Shown piece after piece: positions 54,657-62,131 of a stretch of 64,000 bases of DNA; position 1 is the first letter of the stretch; every line of letters begins with the position of its first letter. Both the position numbers and the translations under genes were made by a program. Origin of the DNA: Nocardioides anomalus (GTDB lineage Bacteria; Actinomycetota; Actinomycetes; Propionibacteriales; Nocardioidaceae). The notes below the pieces were generated by a model that did no database searches, was not told the DNA's origin, and was given only the letters and a program-made list of their open reading frames with translations. Location of the stretch: positions 1,240,001 through 1,304,000 of the forward strand of contig NZ_CP049257.1 in the NCBI RefSeq assembly GCF_011046535.1. The letters run 5' to 3'.

Positions 54657-54770
54657 ATGGTGAGCCAGCGGACGGTCGGCGGGTTCTACCTGCTCCACCA
54701 CTACCCGTGGCTGTTCCTGGCCCTGGTCGTGGTGGTGGTCGCCGTGCTCTACCTGCAGCGCAAGCGGTGA
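54657..54770 (+). CDS. 37-residue membrane microprotein
   Basis: A short open frame reading MVSQRTVGGFYLLHHYPWLF, then a run of Leu/Val through one membrane helix, ending LYLQRKR. The hydrophobic helix with a basic end and no internal rare pattern looks like a real small membrane protein. The ribosome site is weak. It fits exactly between vanZ-like and nadA, on the opposite strand to both. Confidence 0.5.
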   Translation: MVSQRTVGGFYLLHHYPWLFLALVVVVVAVLYLQRKR

Positions 54771-54779
54771 GCCGGGGCG

Positions 54780-55949
54780 TCAGTCCTTGTGCGTCTTGCC
54801 GGGCAGCGCGAGCATCCGGTCCAGCGCGACCTTGGCCCACTTCTCGGTCTCGGCGTCGACCTCGATCTGGTTGACCACGACGCCGTCGACCAGCGACTCC
54901 ATGGCCCACACGAAGTGGGGCAGGTCGATGCGGTTCATCGTCGAGCAGTAGCAGACGGTCTTGTCGAGGAACACGATGCGCTTGTCCGGGTGCTCGGAGG
55001 CCAGCCGCTTGACCAGGTTCAGCTCGGTGCCGACGGCCCAGGCCGAGCCGGCGGGCGCGGCCTCGATGGTCTGGATGATGAACTCGGTGGAGCCGACCAG
55101 GTCGGCCGCGAGCACGACCTCGTGGGTGCACTCGGGGTGCACGATGACCTGGACGCCGGGGACGTCGGCGCGCAGCTGGGGGATGGTCTCCGCGGAGAAG
55201 CGCCCGTGCACCGAGCAGTGGCCCTTCCAGAGGATCATCCTGGCGCCGGCCAGCTCCTCGGGCGTGAGGCCCCCGCCGGGACGGTGCGGGTCCCAGACCA
55301 CGCAGTCCTCCAGCGACATCCCCATCTTGAGCACGGCGGTGTTGCGGCCCAGGTGCTGGTCGGGCAGGAACAGCACCTTCGAGCCCTGCGCGAAGGCCCA
55401 CTCCAGCGCGGTCTCGGCGTTCGACGAGGTGCACACCGCGCCGCCGTGCTTGCCGCAGAACGCCTTGATGTCGGCCGAGGAGTTCATGTACGTCACGGGC
55501 ACGACCTCGTCGGCCAGGCCGGCGGCCTCGAGCGCGGCCCAGGTGTCCTCGACCTGCCGCAGCCGGGCCATGTCGGCCATCGAGCAGCCGGCGGCCAGGT
55601 CGGGGAGGACGACCTTCTGGGAGTCCGCGGTGAGGATGTCGGCGGACTCGGCCATGAAGTGCACGCCGCAGAAGACGATGTACTCCGCGTCGGGGCGGGC
55701 CGCGGCCTCGCGGGCCAGCTTGAAGGAGTCGCCGGTGACGTCGGCGAACTGGATGACCTCGTCGCGCTGGTAGTGGTGGCCGAGCACGAAGACCCGCGAC
55801 CCCAGCGCCTCCTTGGCGGCCAGCGCGCGGGCGACCAGCGACGGGTCCGACGGCGACGGCAGGTCGCCAGGACACTCGACGCCCCGCTCGGAGCCGAGGT
55901 CCACGCCCCGACCGAGCGGGAGGAGCGGCAGGTCGACGACTGTGGTCAT
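54780..55949 (-). CDS. nadA: Quinolinate synthase
   Basis: A 389-residue 4Fe-4S enzyme that condenses iminoaspartate with dihydroxyacetone phosphate in NAD synthesis. Conserved regions include FVLGHHYQRDEVIQFAD, YMNSSADIKAF and TCSSNAE-type CTSSNAETALEWA. The likely cluster Cys are 94 (FCGVHFMAESADIL), 245 (WKGHCSVHGRF) and 333 or 335 (TVCYCSTMNRID). nadB and nadC are not adjacent, unlike in many actinobacteria. Confidence 0.96.
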   Translation of the reverse strand: MTTVVDLPLLPLGRGVDLGSERGVECPGDLPSPSDPSLVARALAAKEALGSRVFVLGHHYQRDEVIQFADVTGDSFKLAREAAARPDAEYIVFCGVHFMAESADILTADSQKVVLPDLAAGCSMADMARLRQVEDTWAALEAAGLADEVVPVTYMNSSADIKAFCGKHGGAVCTSSNAETALEWAFAQGSKVLFLPDQHLGRNTAVLKMGMSLEDCVVWDPHRPGGGLTPEELAGARMILWKGHCSVHGRFSAETIPQLRADVPGVQVIVHPECTHEVVLAADLVGSTEFIIQTIEAAPAGSAWAVGTELNLVKRLASEHPDKRIVFLDKTVCYCSTMNRIDLPHFVWAMESLVDGVVVNQIEVDAETEKWAKVALDRMLALPGKTHKD

Positions 55950-55968
55950 GGCGCCATCCTAGGGAGCG

Positions 55969-56844
55969 TCAGAGCAGGGCTCCGTGGTGAACGTACGGTG
56001 CGGGCGGTTTCATCCCGCGCAGCCCGAGGAACCCGTCCTGCTTCAAGGTCAACCGCGCGGCGAAGCCCACGTCGAGGACCCACTGGTTGGCGCCGGTGAC
56101 GTGCCCGATCGTGGTCTCGGCCGGCCCGTCGGCCAGCGCCGCCCACAGCAGCCGGGTAGCGGTCCGCCGGTCCGAGGCGGCCAGCAGCGCCACCCGGCCC
56201 CGCTCGTCGACGTAGGCGTAGCCCGACCCGCTCCGGGTGTCGGAGACCAGCAGCCGCCAGGCGCCCAGCATCAGCGGGTGGTCCACCCCGTGGCCGGCGC
56301 CGCGCGCGGCCCGGTCCAGGGAGTCCATCAGGTCGACGTCGGCGGCCGTGCCCTCCCGCACCCGGTCGACGACCGGGATCGCGGACCGCTCGACGCGACC
56401 GGTCAGGTACATCTGCGGGTGCAGCGCGAACCCCGCCTGGTGGTAGACGCGGACCGCGGCCGCGTCCGTGGACGCCGACAGCATGGCCCGGCTGCACGCG
56501 CGGCCGTGGTGCATGGCCGCGGCCAGCAGCTGCCGGCCGATGCCCTGGCCCTGACGCCCCGGCAGCACGGCGTACGTCGCCAGGCACCAGACCACCTCGC
56601 GCCGCAACGACGTGGCCATCCCGACCATGCCGGTCTCGTCCTCGGCCACCCAGCAGCCCTCCGGGTCGTGCCGGACGAGGTGGAGCGTGCGCTCGATCCA
56701 CACCGCGCGGTGTGCGTCGGTCCGCCGGGCCGCCTCGGGCTCGTCGACGCGGCGCTGGCGGGTGTCGAGGGCGAAGAAGCCCTCGTCGCTGACCCGCTCG
56801 GCCTCGGGCACGTCCTCGGGCCGCATCGGCCGGATCGTCACCAC
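55969..56844 (-). CDS. GNAT family N-acetyltransferase (tandem domain)
   Basis: A 291-residue protein. The N-terminal GNAT domain is complete, with acetyl-CoA loop PGRQGQGIGRQLLAAAM. The C-terminal ~130 residues resemble a second, degenerate GNAT fold (YAYVDERGRVALLAASD). The acceptor is unknown. The GTG chosen gives the sequence VTIRPMRPEDVPEAE, the normal start of the domain; upstream codons are not domain-like. Divergent from glycerate kinase with 35 bases between. Confidence 0.82.
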   Translation of the reverse strand: MVTIRPMRPEDVPEAERVSDEGFFALDTRQRRVDEPEAARRTDAHRAVWIERTLHLVRHDPEGCWVAEDETGMVGMATSLRREVVWCLATYAVLPGRQGQGIGRQLLAAAMHHGRACSRAMLSASTDAAAVRVYHQAGFALHPQMYLTGRVERSAIPVVDRVREGTAADVDLMDSLDRAARGAGHGVDHPLMLGAWRLLVSDTRSGSGYAYVDERGRVALLAASDRRTATRLLWAALADGPAETTIGHVTGANQWVLDVGFAARLTLKQDGFLGLRGMKPPAPYVHHGALL

Positions 56845-56879
56845 GCCCCGCACCCTAGGCAGTAGGACAGGATGCACGC

Positions 56880-57965
56880 ATGCGAGTTCTGGTCGCCCCC
56901 GACAAGTTCGCCGGCACGCTGTCGGCGGTGGAGGCGGCCGAGGCCGTCGCCGCCGGCTGGCGCGGCGCCCGGCCGGACGACGAGCTCGACCTGGCCCCGA
57001 TGTCCGACGGCGGGCCCGGCTTCGTGGACGTGCTCCACGAGGCCCTCGGCGGCGAGCTGCTGGCGGTCACCGTCCGCGGACCGCACGGCGCCCCGACACC
57101 GGCGACCGTGCTCCTCGCCGACGCCACGGCGTACGTCGAGAGCGCCCAGGCCTGCGGCCTGCACCTGACGGAGAAGAAGGGTCCCGAGGAGGCGACGTCG
57201 TACGGCGTGGGCGAGCTCGTCGCCGCGGCCGTCGACGCCGGCGCCGCCACCGTCGTGCTGGGCCTCGGCGGCAGCGGGACCACCGACGGCGGCGCCGGGA
57301 TGCTGGCCGCGCTGGGCGCCACGGCGGACGTGCCGCTCGACGCCGGCGCGGCCGGGCTCGCCGGCGTCGGCACCGTCGACGTCGCGGCGGCCCGCGCGCG
57401 GGTGGCCGGCGTACGCCTGGTCGCGGCCTCCGACGTGGACAACCCGCTGACCGGGCTCTTCGGTGCGGCCAAGACCTTCGGCCCGCAGAAGGGCATCCCC
57501 GACGAGCGGCTGCCCGCCGTCGACGGCCTGCTCGAGGAGTACGCCGCGACGCTGGACCGGCGCGTGGCCCTGGAGAAGGGCGCCGGGGCCGCCGGCGGCC
57601 TGGGCTACGCCGCGCTGGTGCTCGGCGCCACCCGTGAGCCGGGCATCGGCCTGGTCGTCGAGGCCGTCGGGCTGGCCGAGCGGGCCCGGCGGGCCGATCT
57701 GGTCATCACCGGCGAGGGCGCCTTCGACTTCTCCAGCCGGGCCGGCAAGGTCCCGCACGGCGTCGCGGGCGTGGCCGAGCAGGCGCTGCGCCCGTGCGTC
57801 GTGCTGGCCGGTGCCGTCCTGGTCGGGTCGCGGGAGATGCGCGCGCTCGGCATCGAGTCGGCGTACTCCCTGGTCGACCTGGTGGGGGAGCAGCGCGCGT
57901 TCGCCGAGCCCGCCGCCGCGCTGGCCGAGCTGGCCGCCCGGACGGCGCGGACCTGGTCCCGGTGA
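56880..57965 (+). CDS. Glycerate kinase (GlxK/GarK type)
   Basis: A 361-residue class II glycerate 2-kinase that phosphorylates glycerate with ATP. Family landmarks are APDKFAGTLSAVEAAEA, PMSDGGPGFVDVL, LGLGGSGTTDGGAGMLAALG and the C-terminal DLVITGEGAFDFSSRAGK. It is complete. The ATG lies 35 bases from the divergent acetyltransferase, so its leader is very short. Confidence 0.93.
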   Translation: MRVLVAPDKFAGTLSAVEAAEAVAAGWRGARPDDELDLAPMSDGGPGFVDVLHEALGGELLAVTVRGPHGAPTPATVLLADATAYVESAQACGLHLTEKKGPEEATSYGVGELVAAAVDAGAATVVLGLGGSGTTDGGAGMLAALGATADVPLDAGAAGLAGVGTVDVAAARARVAGVRLVAASDVDNPLTGLFGAAKTFGPQKGIPDERLPAVDGLLEEYAATLDRRVALEKGAGAAGGLGYAALVLGATREPGIGLVVEAVGLAERARRADLVITGEGAFDFSSRAGKVPHGVAGVAEQALRPCVVLAGAVLVGSREMRALGIESAYSLVDLVGEQRAFAEPAAALAELAARTARTWSR

Positions 57966-58074
57966 GCACCCTGACCACCGGGCACCCGGCGGCCTTGGGA
58001 ATACCCGCGGGTGTGGGACACTTGGGGTCAGGCAGAAGCACCACCCTGCGCCGAGACCTGGGAGCGATCACCAC

Positions 58075-58443
58075 ATGACCGAGCAGCTCAACACCGAGCT
58101 CACCACCGAGCGCCGCACCGACAGCATCAACCTCAGCCCGGTGGCGGCCGGCAAGGTCAAGAGCCTCCTCGAGCAGGAGGGCCGCGACGACCTCGCGCTG
58201 CGCATCTCCGTCCAGCCCGGCGGCTGCTCGGGTCTGCGCTACCAGCTGTTCTTCGACGAGCGCAGCCTCGACGGCGACGTCGTCACCGACTTCGACGGCG
58301 TGGCCGTGGTCGTCGACCGGATGAGCGTGCCCTACCTCAACGGCGCGATGATCGACTTCGTGGACACCATCGAGAAGCAGGGGTTCACCATCGACAACCC
58401 CAACGCCACCGGCTCCTGCGCCTGCGGCGACAGCTTCCACTGA
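58075..58443 (+). CDS. erpA: Iron-sulfur cluster carrier, HesB/IscA (ErpA) family
   Basis: A 122-residue A-type carrier that delivers Fe-S clusters to apoproteins. The three cluster Cys are at 51 (GGCSGLRYQLFFDE), 115 and 117 (GSCACGDSFH). The N-terminal ~15 residues are an extra Thr/Glu-rich extension. It is a single-gene unit with a strong terminator. Likely clients in the window are NadA and the molybdopterin oxidoreductase; that is inference. Confidence 0.92.
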   Translation: MTEQLNTELTTERRTDSINLSPVAAGKVKSLLEQEGRDDLALRISVQPGGCSGLRYQLFFDERSLDGDVVTDFDGVAVVVDRMSVPYLNGAMIDFVDTIEKQGFTIDNPNATGSCACGDSFH

Positions 58444-58456
58444 GCTCAGACACACA

Positions 58457-58487
58457 CGAAGGCCCCCGCCAGTGGCGGGGGCCTTCG
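58457..58487. terminator. Strong terminator hairpin
   Basis: A perfect 14-bp stem (CGAAGGCCCCCGCC with GGCGGGGGCCTTCG) around an AGT loop lies 14 bases after the carrier gene. It also lies 17 bases past the stop of the leftward small gene, so it can act in both directions. Confidence 0.85.
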
Positions 58488-58504
58488 TCGTCGTCCGGGT
58501 GCGG

Positions 58505-58700
58505 CTAGCCGTAGATCGCGTCGGCCAGCCGGCGGGCGGCCTCACTGACCTCGATCTCCGGCTTGGGGAGGTCGGTCGGGTACGTCGCGTAGAGGTCCAG
58601 ACCCTCGGGCCGGCTCGCGGGCGAGGGGGAGCTTCGCGCCGACGACGGCGGCGTCCGCGTGCATGGTCTGCGGGCTGTCGAGGTCGTGGTAGGCGGTCAT
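58505..58700 (-). CDS. Small soluble protein of about 64 residues, apparent frameshift
   Basis: Read leftward, the ATG starts MTAYHDLDSPQTMHADAAVV and the same frame continues to GAKLP. A G5 run (58625-58629; C5 on the coding strand) then breaks it. Removing one base gives SPASRPEGLDLYATYPTDLP and a sensible end, SEAARRLADAIYG followed by TAG. Without the correction the protein stops out of frame early. The family is not recognised. The split is treated as a likely sequencing indel. Confidence 0.55.
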
Positions 58701-58714
58701 GTCCACGACGCTAG

Positions 58715-58786
58715 GGGCTACCGCCGGGTAGCCCTACCGCTACGCGCCGGTAGGAATTTCACCCCTCTGCCGCGACGACTTAGGCT
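58715..58786 (+). promoter_or_regulatory. adoK promoter with upstream palindromes
   Basis: TTCACC (58758-58763) and TAGGCT (58781-58786) are 17 bases apart and end eight bases before the GTG, so the mRNA should be leaderless or nearly so. Upstream, GGGCTACC-gccg-GGTAGCCC (58715-58734) is a perfect inverted repeat, and CTACCG/CGGTAG (58734-58753) repeats its core. Confidence 0.6.
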
Positions 58787-58794
58787 GTCGCAAC

Positions 58795-59796
58795 GTGCCT
58801 GAACCCAGCGGAACGCTGCTCATCGCCGGCTCCATCGCCACCGACCACCTGATGAGCTTCGGCGGGAAGTTCGAGGACTCGCTCGTCGTCGAGCAGCTCC
58901 ACAAGCTCTCGGTGTCCTTCCTGGTCGACGACCTCGAGATCCGTCGCGGCGGCGTGGCCGCCAACATGTGCTTCGGCCTGGGCCGGCTCGGGCTGCGCCC
59001 GGTGCTCGTCGGCTGCGCCGGCGACGACTTCGCCGACTACCGCTCCTGGCTCGAGCGCCACGGCGTGGACTGCGACCACGTGCGCATCTCCGAGGCCAAG
59101 CACACCGCGCGGTTCGTGTGCACCACCGACACCACCGGCGCCCAGTTCGCGTCGTTCTACCCCGGCGCGATGAGCGAGGCCCGGCTGGTCGAGCTGGCCC
59201 CCATCGTGGCCACGGTCGGGGCGCCGTCCTACGTGCTCATCGGCGCCGACGACCCCGACGGGATGCTGCGCCACACCGAGGAGTGCCGCCAGCGTGGCTA
59301 CGCCTTCATCGCCGACCCCAGCCAGCAGCTGGCCTTCGGGTCCGGCGAGCTGATCCGGGACCTGATCCACGGTGCGGCGTACCTGTTCTCCAACGAGTAC
59401 GAGTCGCACATGATCGAGCAGAAGACCGGCTGGTCCGCTGCCGAGGTCCTCGAGCGCGTCGGCACCCAGGTCACCACGCTGGGCAAGGACGGCGTCCGCG
59501 TCACCGACCGCCACGGGCTCCTCGTCGAGCGGCCCGCCGCGGCGGGCGTCAAGGCCGTCGAGCCGACCGGCGTCGGCGACGCCTTCCGCTCCGGGTTCCT
59601 GGCCGCGCTCGCCTGGGGGCTCAGCACCGAGCACGCGTGCGAGGTCGGCTGCGTGCTCGCGGCGTACGTCGTGGAGACCGTCGGCCCCCAGGACTACTCC
59701 TTCACCACCGAGGAGTTCCTGGGCCGGCTGAGCGAGTCCTACGGCGGCGGGTCCGCCGAGGCCGTGCGCCCGCACCTCGGCGCGCTGGTCGGCTGA
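58795..59796 (+). CDS. adoK: Adenosine kinase, PfkB family (AdoK-like)
   Basis: A 333-residue ribokinase-fold enzyme. It closely follows mycobacterial AdoK (Rv2202c) in GSIATDHLM, HKLSVSFLVDDL, RRGGVAANMCFGLGRLG, ASFYPGAMSEARLVEL and the catalytic TGVGDAFRSGFL (Asp is the base). Adenosine phosphorylation in purine salvage is inferred from that similarity. GTG start, probably leaderless. It is convergent with the TusA-like gene, four bases apart. Confidence 0.9.
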   Translation: MPEPSGTLLIAGSIATDHLMSFGGKFEDSLVVEQLHKLSVSFLVDDLEIRRGGVAANMCFGLGRLGLRPVLVGCAGDDFADYRSWLERHGVDCDHVRISEAKHTARFVCTTDTTGAQFASFYPGAMSEARLVELAPIVATVGAPSYVLIGADDPDGMLRHTEECRQRGYAFIADPSQQLAFGSGELIRDLIHGAAYLFSNEYESHMIEQKTGWSAAEVLERVGTQVTTLGKDGVRVTDRHGLLVERPAAAGVKAVEPTGVGDAFRSGFLAALAWGLSTEHACEVGCVLAAYVVETVGPQDYSFTTEEFLGRLSESYGGGSAEAVRPHLGALVG

Positions 59797-59800
59797 CGGG

Positions 59801-60046
59801 TCAGCCGACCCGCCGGACCAGGTAGCGCGGCACGCCGTCGGCGGCCGGCTCCTGCCCGACGTACTCCTGGCCGCGCAGGCGGCACCACGCCGGCACGTCG
59901 TACGCCGCGGCCGCGTCGGTCGCGGCCACCGCGACGAGCCCGCCCACCTCGACCTCGCCGATGCGCCGGCCGAGCTCGATGACCGGCCGGGGGCAGAGCA
60001 TGCCCCGGCAGTCCAGCTCGAGGTCGGCGGTCACCGGCCCGCTCAC
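59801..60046 (-). CDS. TusA family sulfur-carrier protein
   Basis: An 81-residue protein with the TusA/SirA signature CRGMLCPRPVIELGRRIGEV and the sulfur-carrying Cys 18 in the CPxP box. Its GTG overlaps the cysteine desulfurase stop (GTGA). That coupling suggests the desulfurase hands persulfide sulfur to this carrier. The final acceptor is not shown; thiolated tRNA, molybdopterin or another factor are all possible. Confidence 0.88.
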   Translation of the reverse strand: MSGPVTADLELDCRGMLCPRPVIELGRRIGEVEVGGLVAVAATDAAAAYDVPAWCRLRGQEYVGQEPAADGVPRYLVRRVG

Positions 60047-61119
60047 AGGCCGGCCTCGGCCCGGATGTCGGCCACCACCTCGGGCAGGGCGGCCAGCAGC
60101 CGGTCCACGTCGTCGGCGGTCGCCTCGCGGGTGAGCGAGACGCGGACGTTGCCGTGGGTGAGCGCGCCCATCGCGGCCAGCACGTGGCTCGGCTCGAGCG
60201 TGGAGGCCGTGCACGCCGAGCCGCTGGCCACCGCGAAGCCGCGCCGGTTGAGCGCGTCCACCAGGGCCTCGCCGTCGACGTAGAGGAACGAGAACGTCAC
60301 CAGGTGGGGGAGTCGGTCGACCGGGTCGCCCACGACCTCGGTGTCGGGGATCGCGGAGACCCCGACCCGCAGCCGGTCGACCAGCGCGTGCTGGCGGGCG
60401 CCCACCTCCTCGCGCTCAGCCACGACCGCCTGCAGCGCGGCCGCGGCGGCCAGGGCGGCCGGGACGTTCTCGAAGCCGGCCACCCGCTCGTCGACCCGGT
60501 CGTCGACCGGGAACGGGGTGCGCCACGGCACGCCCTTGCGGACCAGCAGCACCCCGACCCCGGCCGGCCCGCCCCACTTGTGGGCCGAGCCGGCGGCCAC
60601 CGACCACCCCTCGCGCAAGGGCACGCGACCCATCGAGGCGCAGGCGTCGCGGAAGACCAGGCCCTCGCCCACGGCCGGCTGCACGGTGCCGACCTCGTGG
60701 TTGGCGTCTTGGAGCGCGAGCACGTCGTACGGTCCGAGGTCGGAGGGGTCGACCCGGCCCTGGGCGTCGACCGGCAGGGACCGCACGGTCAGGTCGGGCC
60801 GCCAGGCCAGGGCGTGCAGGACCGCCGAGTGCTCGACGGCGCTGTGGGCCACCGTGGCGCCCTGAGGGGCCAGTCCGAGCAGGCCGCGGTGCACCGCGTC
60901 GGTCCCGGAGGAGGTGAAGGAGACCTCGTCGCGGCGTGCGCCGAGCGCCTGCGCGACCACCTCGCGCGCGTTGTCCAGCAGCAGCCGGGCGTTGCGGGCG
61001 GGGGAGTGCAGCCGCCGCGGGTCGGCGTACCCGTGGTCGAGGGCGGCCAGCAGCACCTCGCGCGCCGCCGGGTGGAGCGGTTCGGACGAGGCGGTGTCGA
61101 GGTAGAGCTCGGCGGCCAC
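60043..61119 (-). CDS. Cysteine desulfurase, class V aminotransferase fold
   Basis: A 358-residue PLP enzyme that takes sulfur from cysteine. The PLP Lys is 181 in GSAHKWGGPAGVGVLLV. The active-site loop Cys is 303 in ASGSACTASTLEPSHVL. The PLP-site Asp is 158, but the usual following Gln is replaced by Ala in FRDACASMGRVPL. The GTG chosen begins at the conserved LYLDTASSEP; the open frame upstream is not enzyme-like. It is coupled to a TusA-like carrier rather than to IscU, so it is not the standard IscS. Confidence 0.9.
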   Translation of the reverse strand: MAAELYLDTASSEPLHPAAREVLLAALDHGYADPRRLHSPARNARLLLDNAREVVAQALGARRDEVSFTSSGTDAVHRGLLGLAPQGATVAHSAVEHSAVLHALAWRPDLTVRSLPVDAQGRVDPSDLGPYDVLALQDANHEVGTVQPAVGEGLVFRDACASMGRVPLREGWSVAAGSAHKWGGPAGVGVLLVRKGVPWRTPFPVDDRVDERVAGFENVPAALAAAAALQAVVAEREEVGARQHALVDRLRVGVSAIPDTEVVGDPVDRLPHLVTFSFLYVDGEALVDALNRRGFAVASGSACTASTLEPSHVLAAMGALTHGNVRVSLTREATADDVDRLLAALPEVVADIRAEAGL

Positions 61120-61193
61120 GAGTCGAAAGTACAGACCCGGGCTACCCCCACCCACCGGCTCTCTCAGCACTCCCTTGGGCTATCGTCAGCAGT

Positions 61194-61213
61194 GTCCGAG
61201 GAGTGCCTCGGAC
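61194..61213 (+). promoter_or_regulatory. Hairpin in the ctaC leader
   Basis: GTCCGAGG-agtg-CCTCGGAC is a perfect 8-bp inverted repeat about 35 bases before ctaC. A TATCGT (61181-61186) just upstream could be the -10, which would place the hairpin at the 5' end of the mRNA. Confidence 0.4.
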
Positions 61214-61246
61214 GGGACCGGAAGTCGTGTCGAGAGGGGCTTGTCC

Positions 61247-62131
61247 GTGGGTCGTCAGCGCCTGTGGCGGTGGGGCGTTCCGCTCGCCGGTGGGCTGCTC
61301 CTGCTGAGCGGCTGTGCCGACGACAGCGAGGCGGGGCGGCTGGCCATGCCAGAGCCGGCCTCGGCCCAGGGTCAGCACACGCTGGACCTGTGGCAGGGTG
61401 CCTGGATCGCGGCCTGGATCACCGGCATCGTGGTCTGGGGCCTCATCTTCTACGTCGTGATCCGCTTCCGGCGGCGCAACGACAACGAGATCCCCGTGCA
61501 GACGCGCTACAACCTGCCGCTGGAGATCTTCTACACGATCGCGCCGGTCGTCATGGTCATCGTGTTCTTCAGCCACACGGTGCGCACCCAGAACGCCGTG
61601 CTCGAGGACGAGCCGAGCAACCCGCCGGACAACATCGTCGAGGTGACCGGCCAGCAGTGGTCGTGGACCTTCAACTACGGCCTCGGTGACGTCGACCAGA
61701 AGGCCGACGACGACCGGTTCGACGACGACTTCCCCTACCAGTCCTACGTCCACGACGGCGGCACCGGCTCCTACATCCCGGACCTCTACCTGCCCGTCGA
61801 CGAGACGACTCGCTTCAATCTGCGCAGCCCCGACGTCATCCACGACTTCGGCGTGCCGGCCTTCTTGATGAAGATGGACGTCGTCCCCGGCCGGGTCAAC
61901 CACTACGTCATTACCCCCACCCGCGAGGGCACCTTCACCGGCAAGTGCTACGAGCTCTGCGGCACCTACCACTCGCGGATGCTCTTCACCGTCCACGTGG
62001 TCAGCCGCGAGGAGTACGACCAGCACCTCCAGGACCTGGAGGACGCCGGTCTGACCTCCGAGAAGCCGCTCATCGGTGGTGAGGAGGCCTACACGCAGGC
62101 GGGCCTGGAGTCCGAGGGAGAATCCGAGTGA
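61247..62131 (+). CDS. ctaC: Cytochrome c oxidase subunit II
   Basis: A 294-residue subunit of the aa3-type oxidase that takes electrons from cytochrome c into its CuA centre. The N-terminus ends in a lipobox, LLLLSGC, suggesting a lipoprotein. Two membrane helices follow. The extracytoplasmic cupredoxin domain has [13 protein letters not shown] and the CuA motif [12 protein letters not shown]. The GTG follows GAGAGGGG with seven bases between; a TTG six bases upstream is possible. It overlaps ctaD (GTGA). Confidence 0.95.
   Translation: MGRQRLWRWGVPLAGGLLLLSGCADDSEAGRLAMPEPASAQGQHTLDLWQGAWIAAWITGIVVWGLIFYVVIRFRRRNDNEIPVQTRYNLPLEIFYTIAPVVMVIVFFSHTVRTQNAVLEDEPSNPPDNIVEVTGQQWSWTFNYGLGDVDQKADDDRFDDDFPYQSYVHDGGTGSYIPDLYLPVDETTRFNLRSPDVIHDFGVPAFLMKMDVVPGRVNHYVITPTREGTFTGKCYELCGTYHSRMLFTVHVVSREEYDQHLQDLEDAGLTSEKPLIGGEEAYTQAGLESEGESE

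Noticed and set aside
57966..58074. Regulatory site for an iron-sulfur repressor upstream of the ErpA-like gene
   Set aside because: The gap has GC-rich partial repeats, but no inverted repeat strong enough to call an operator.
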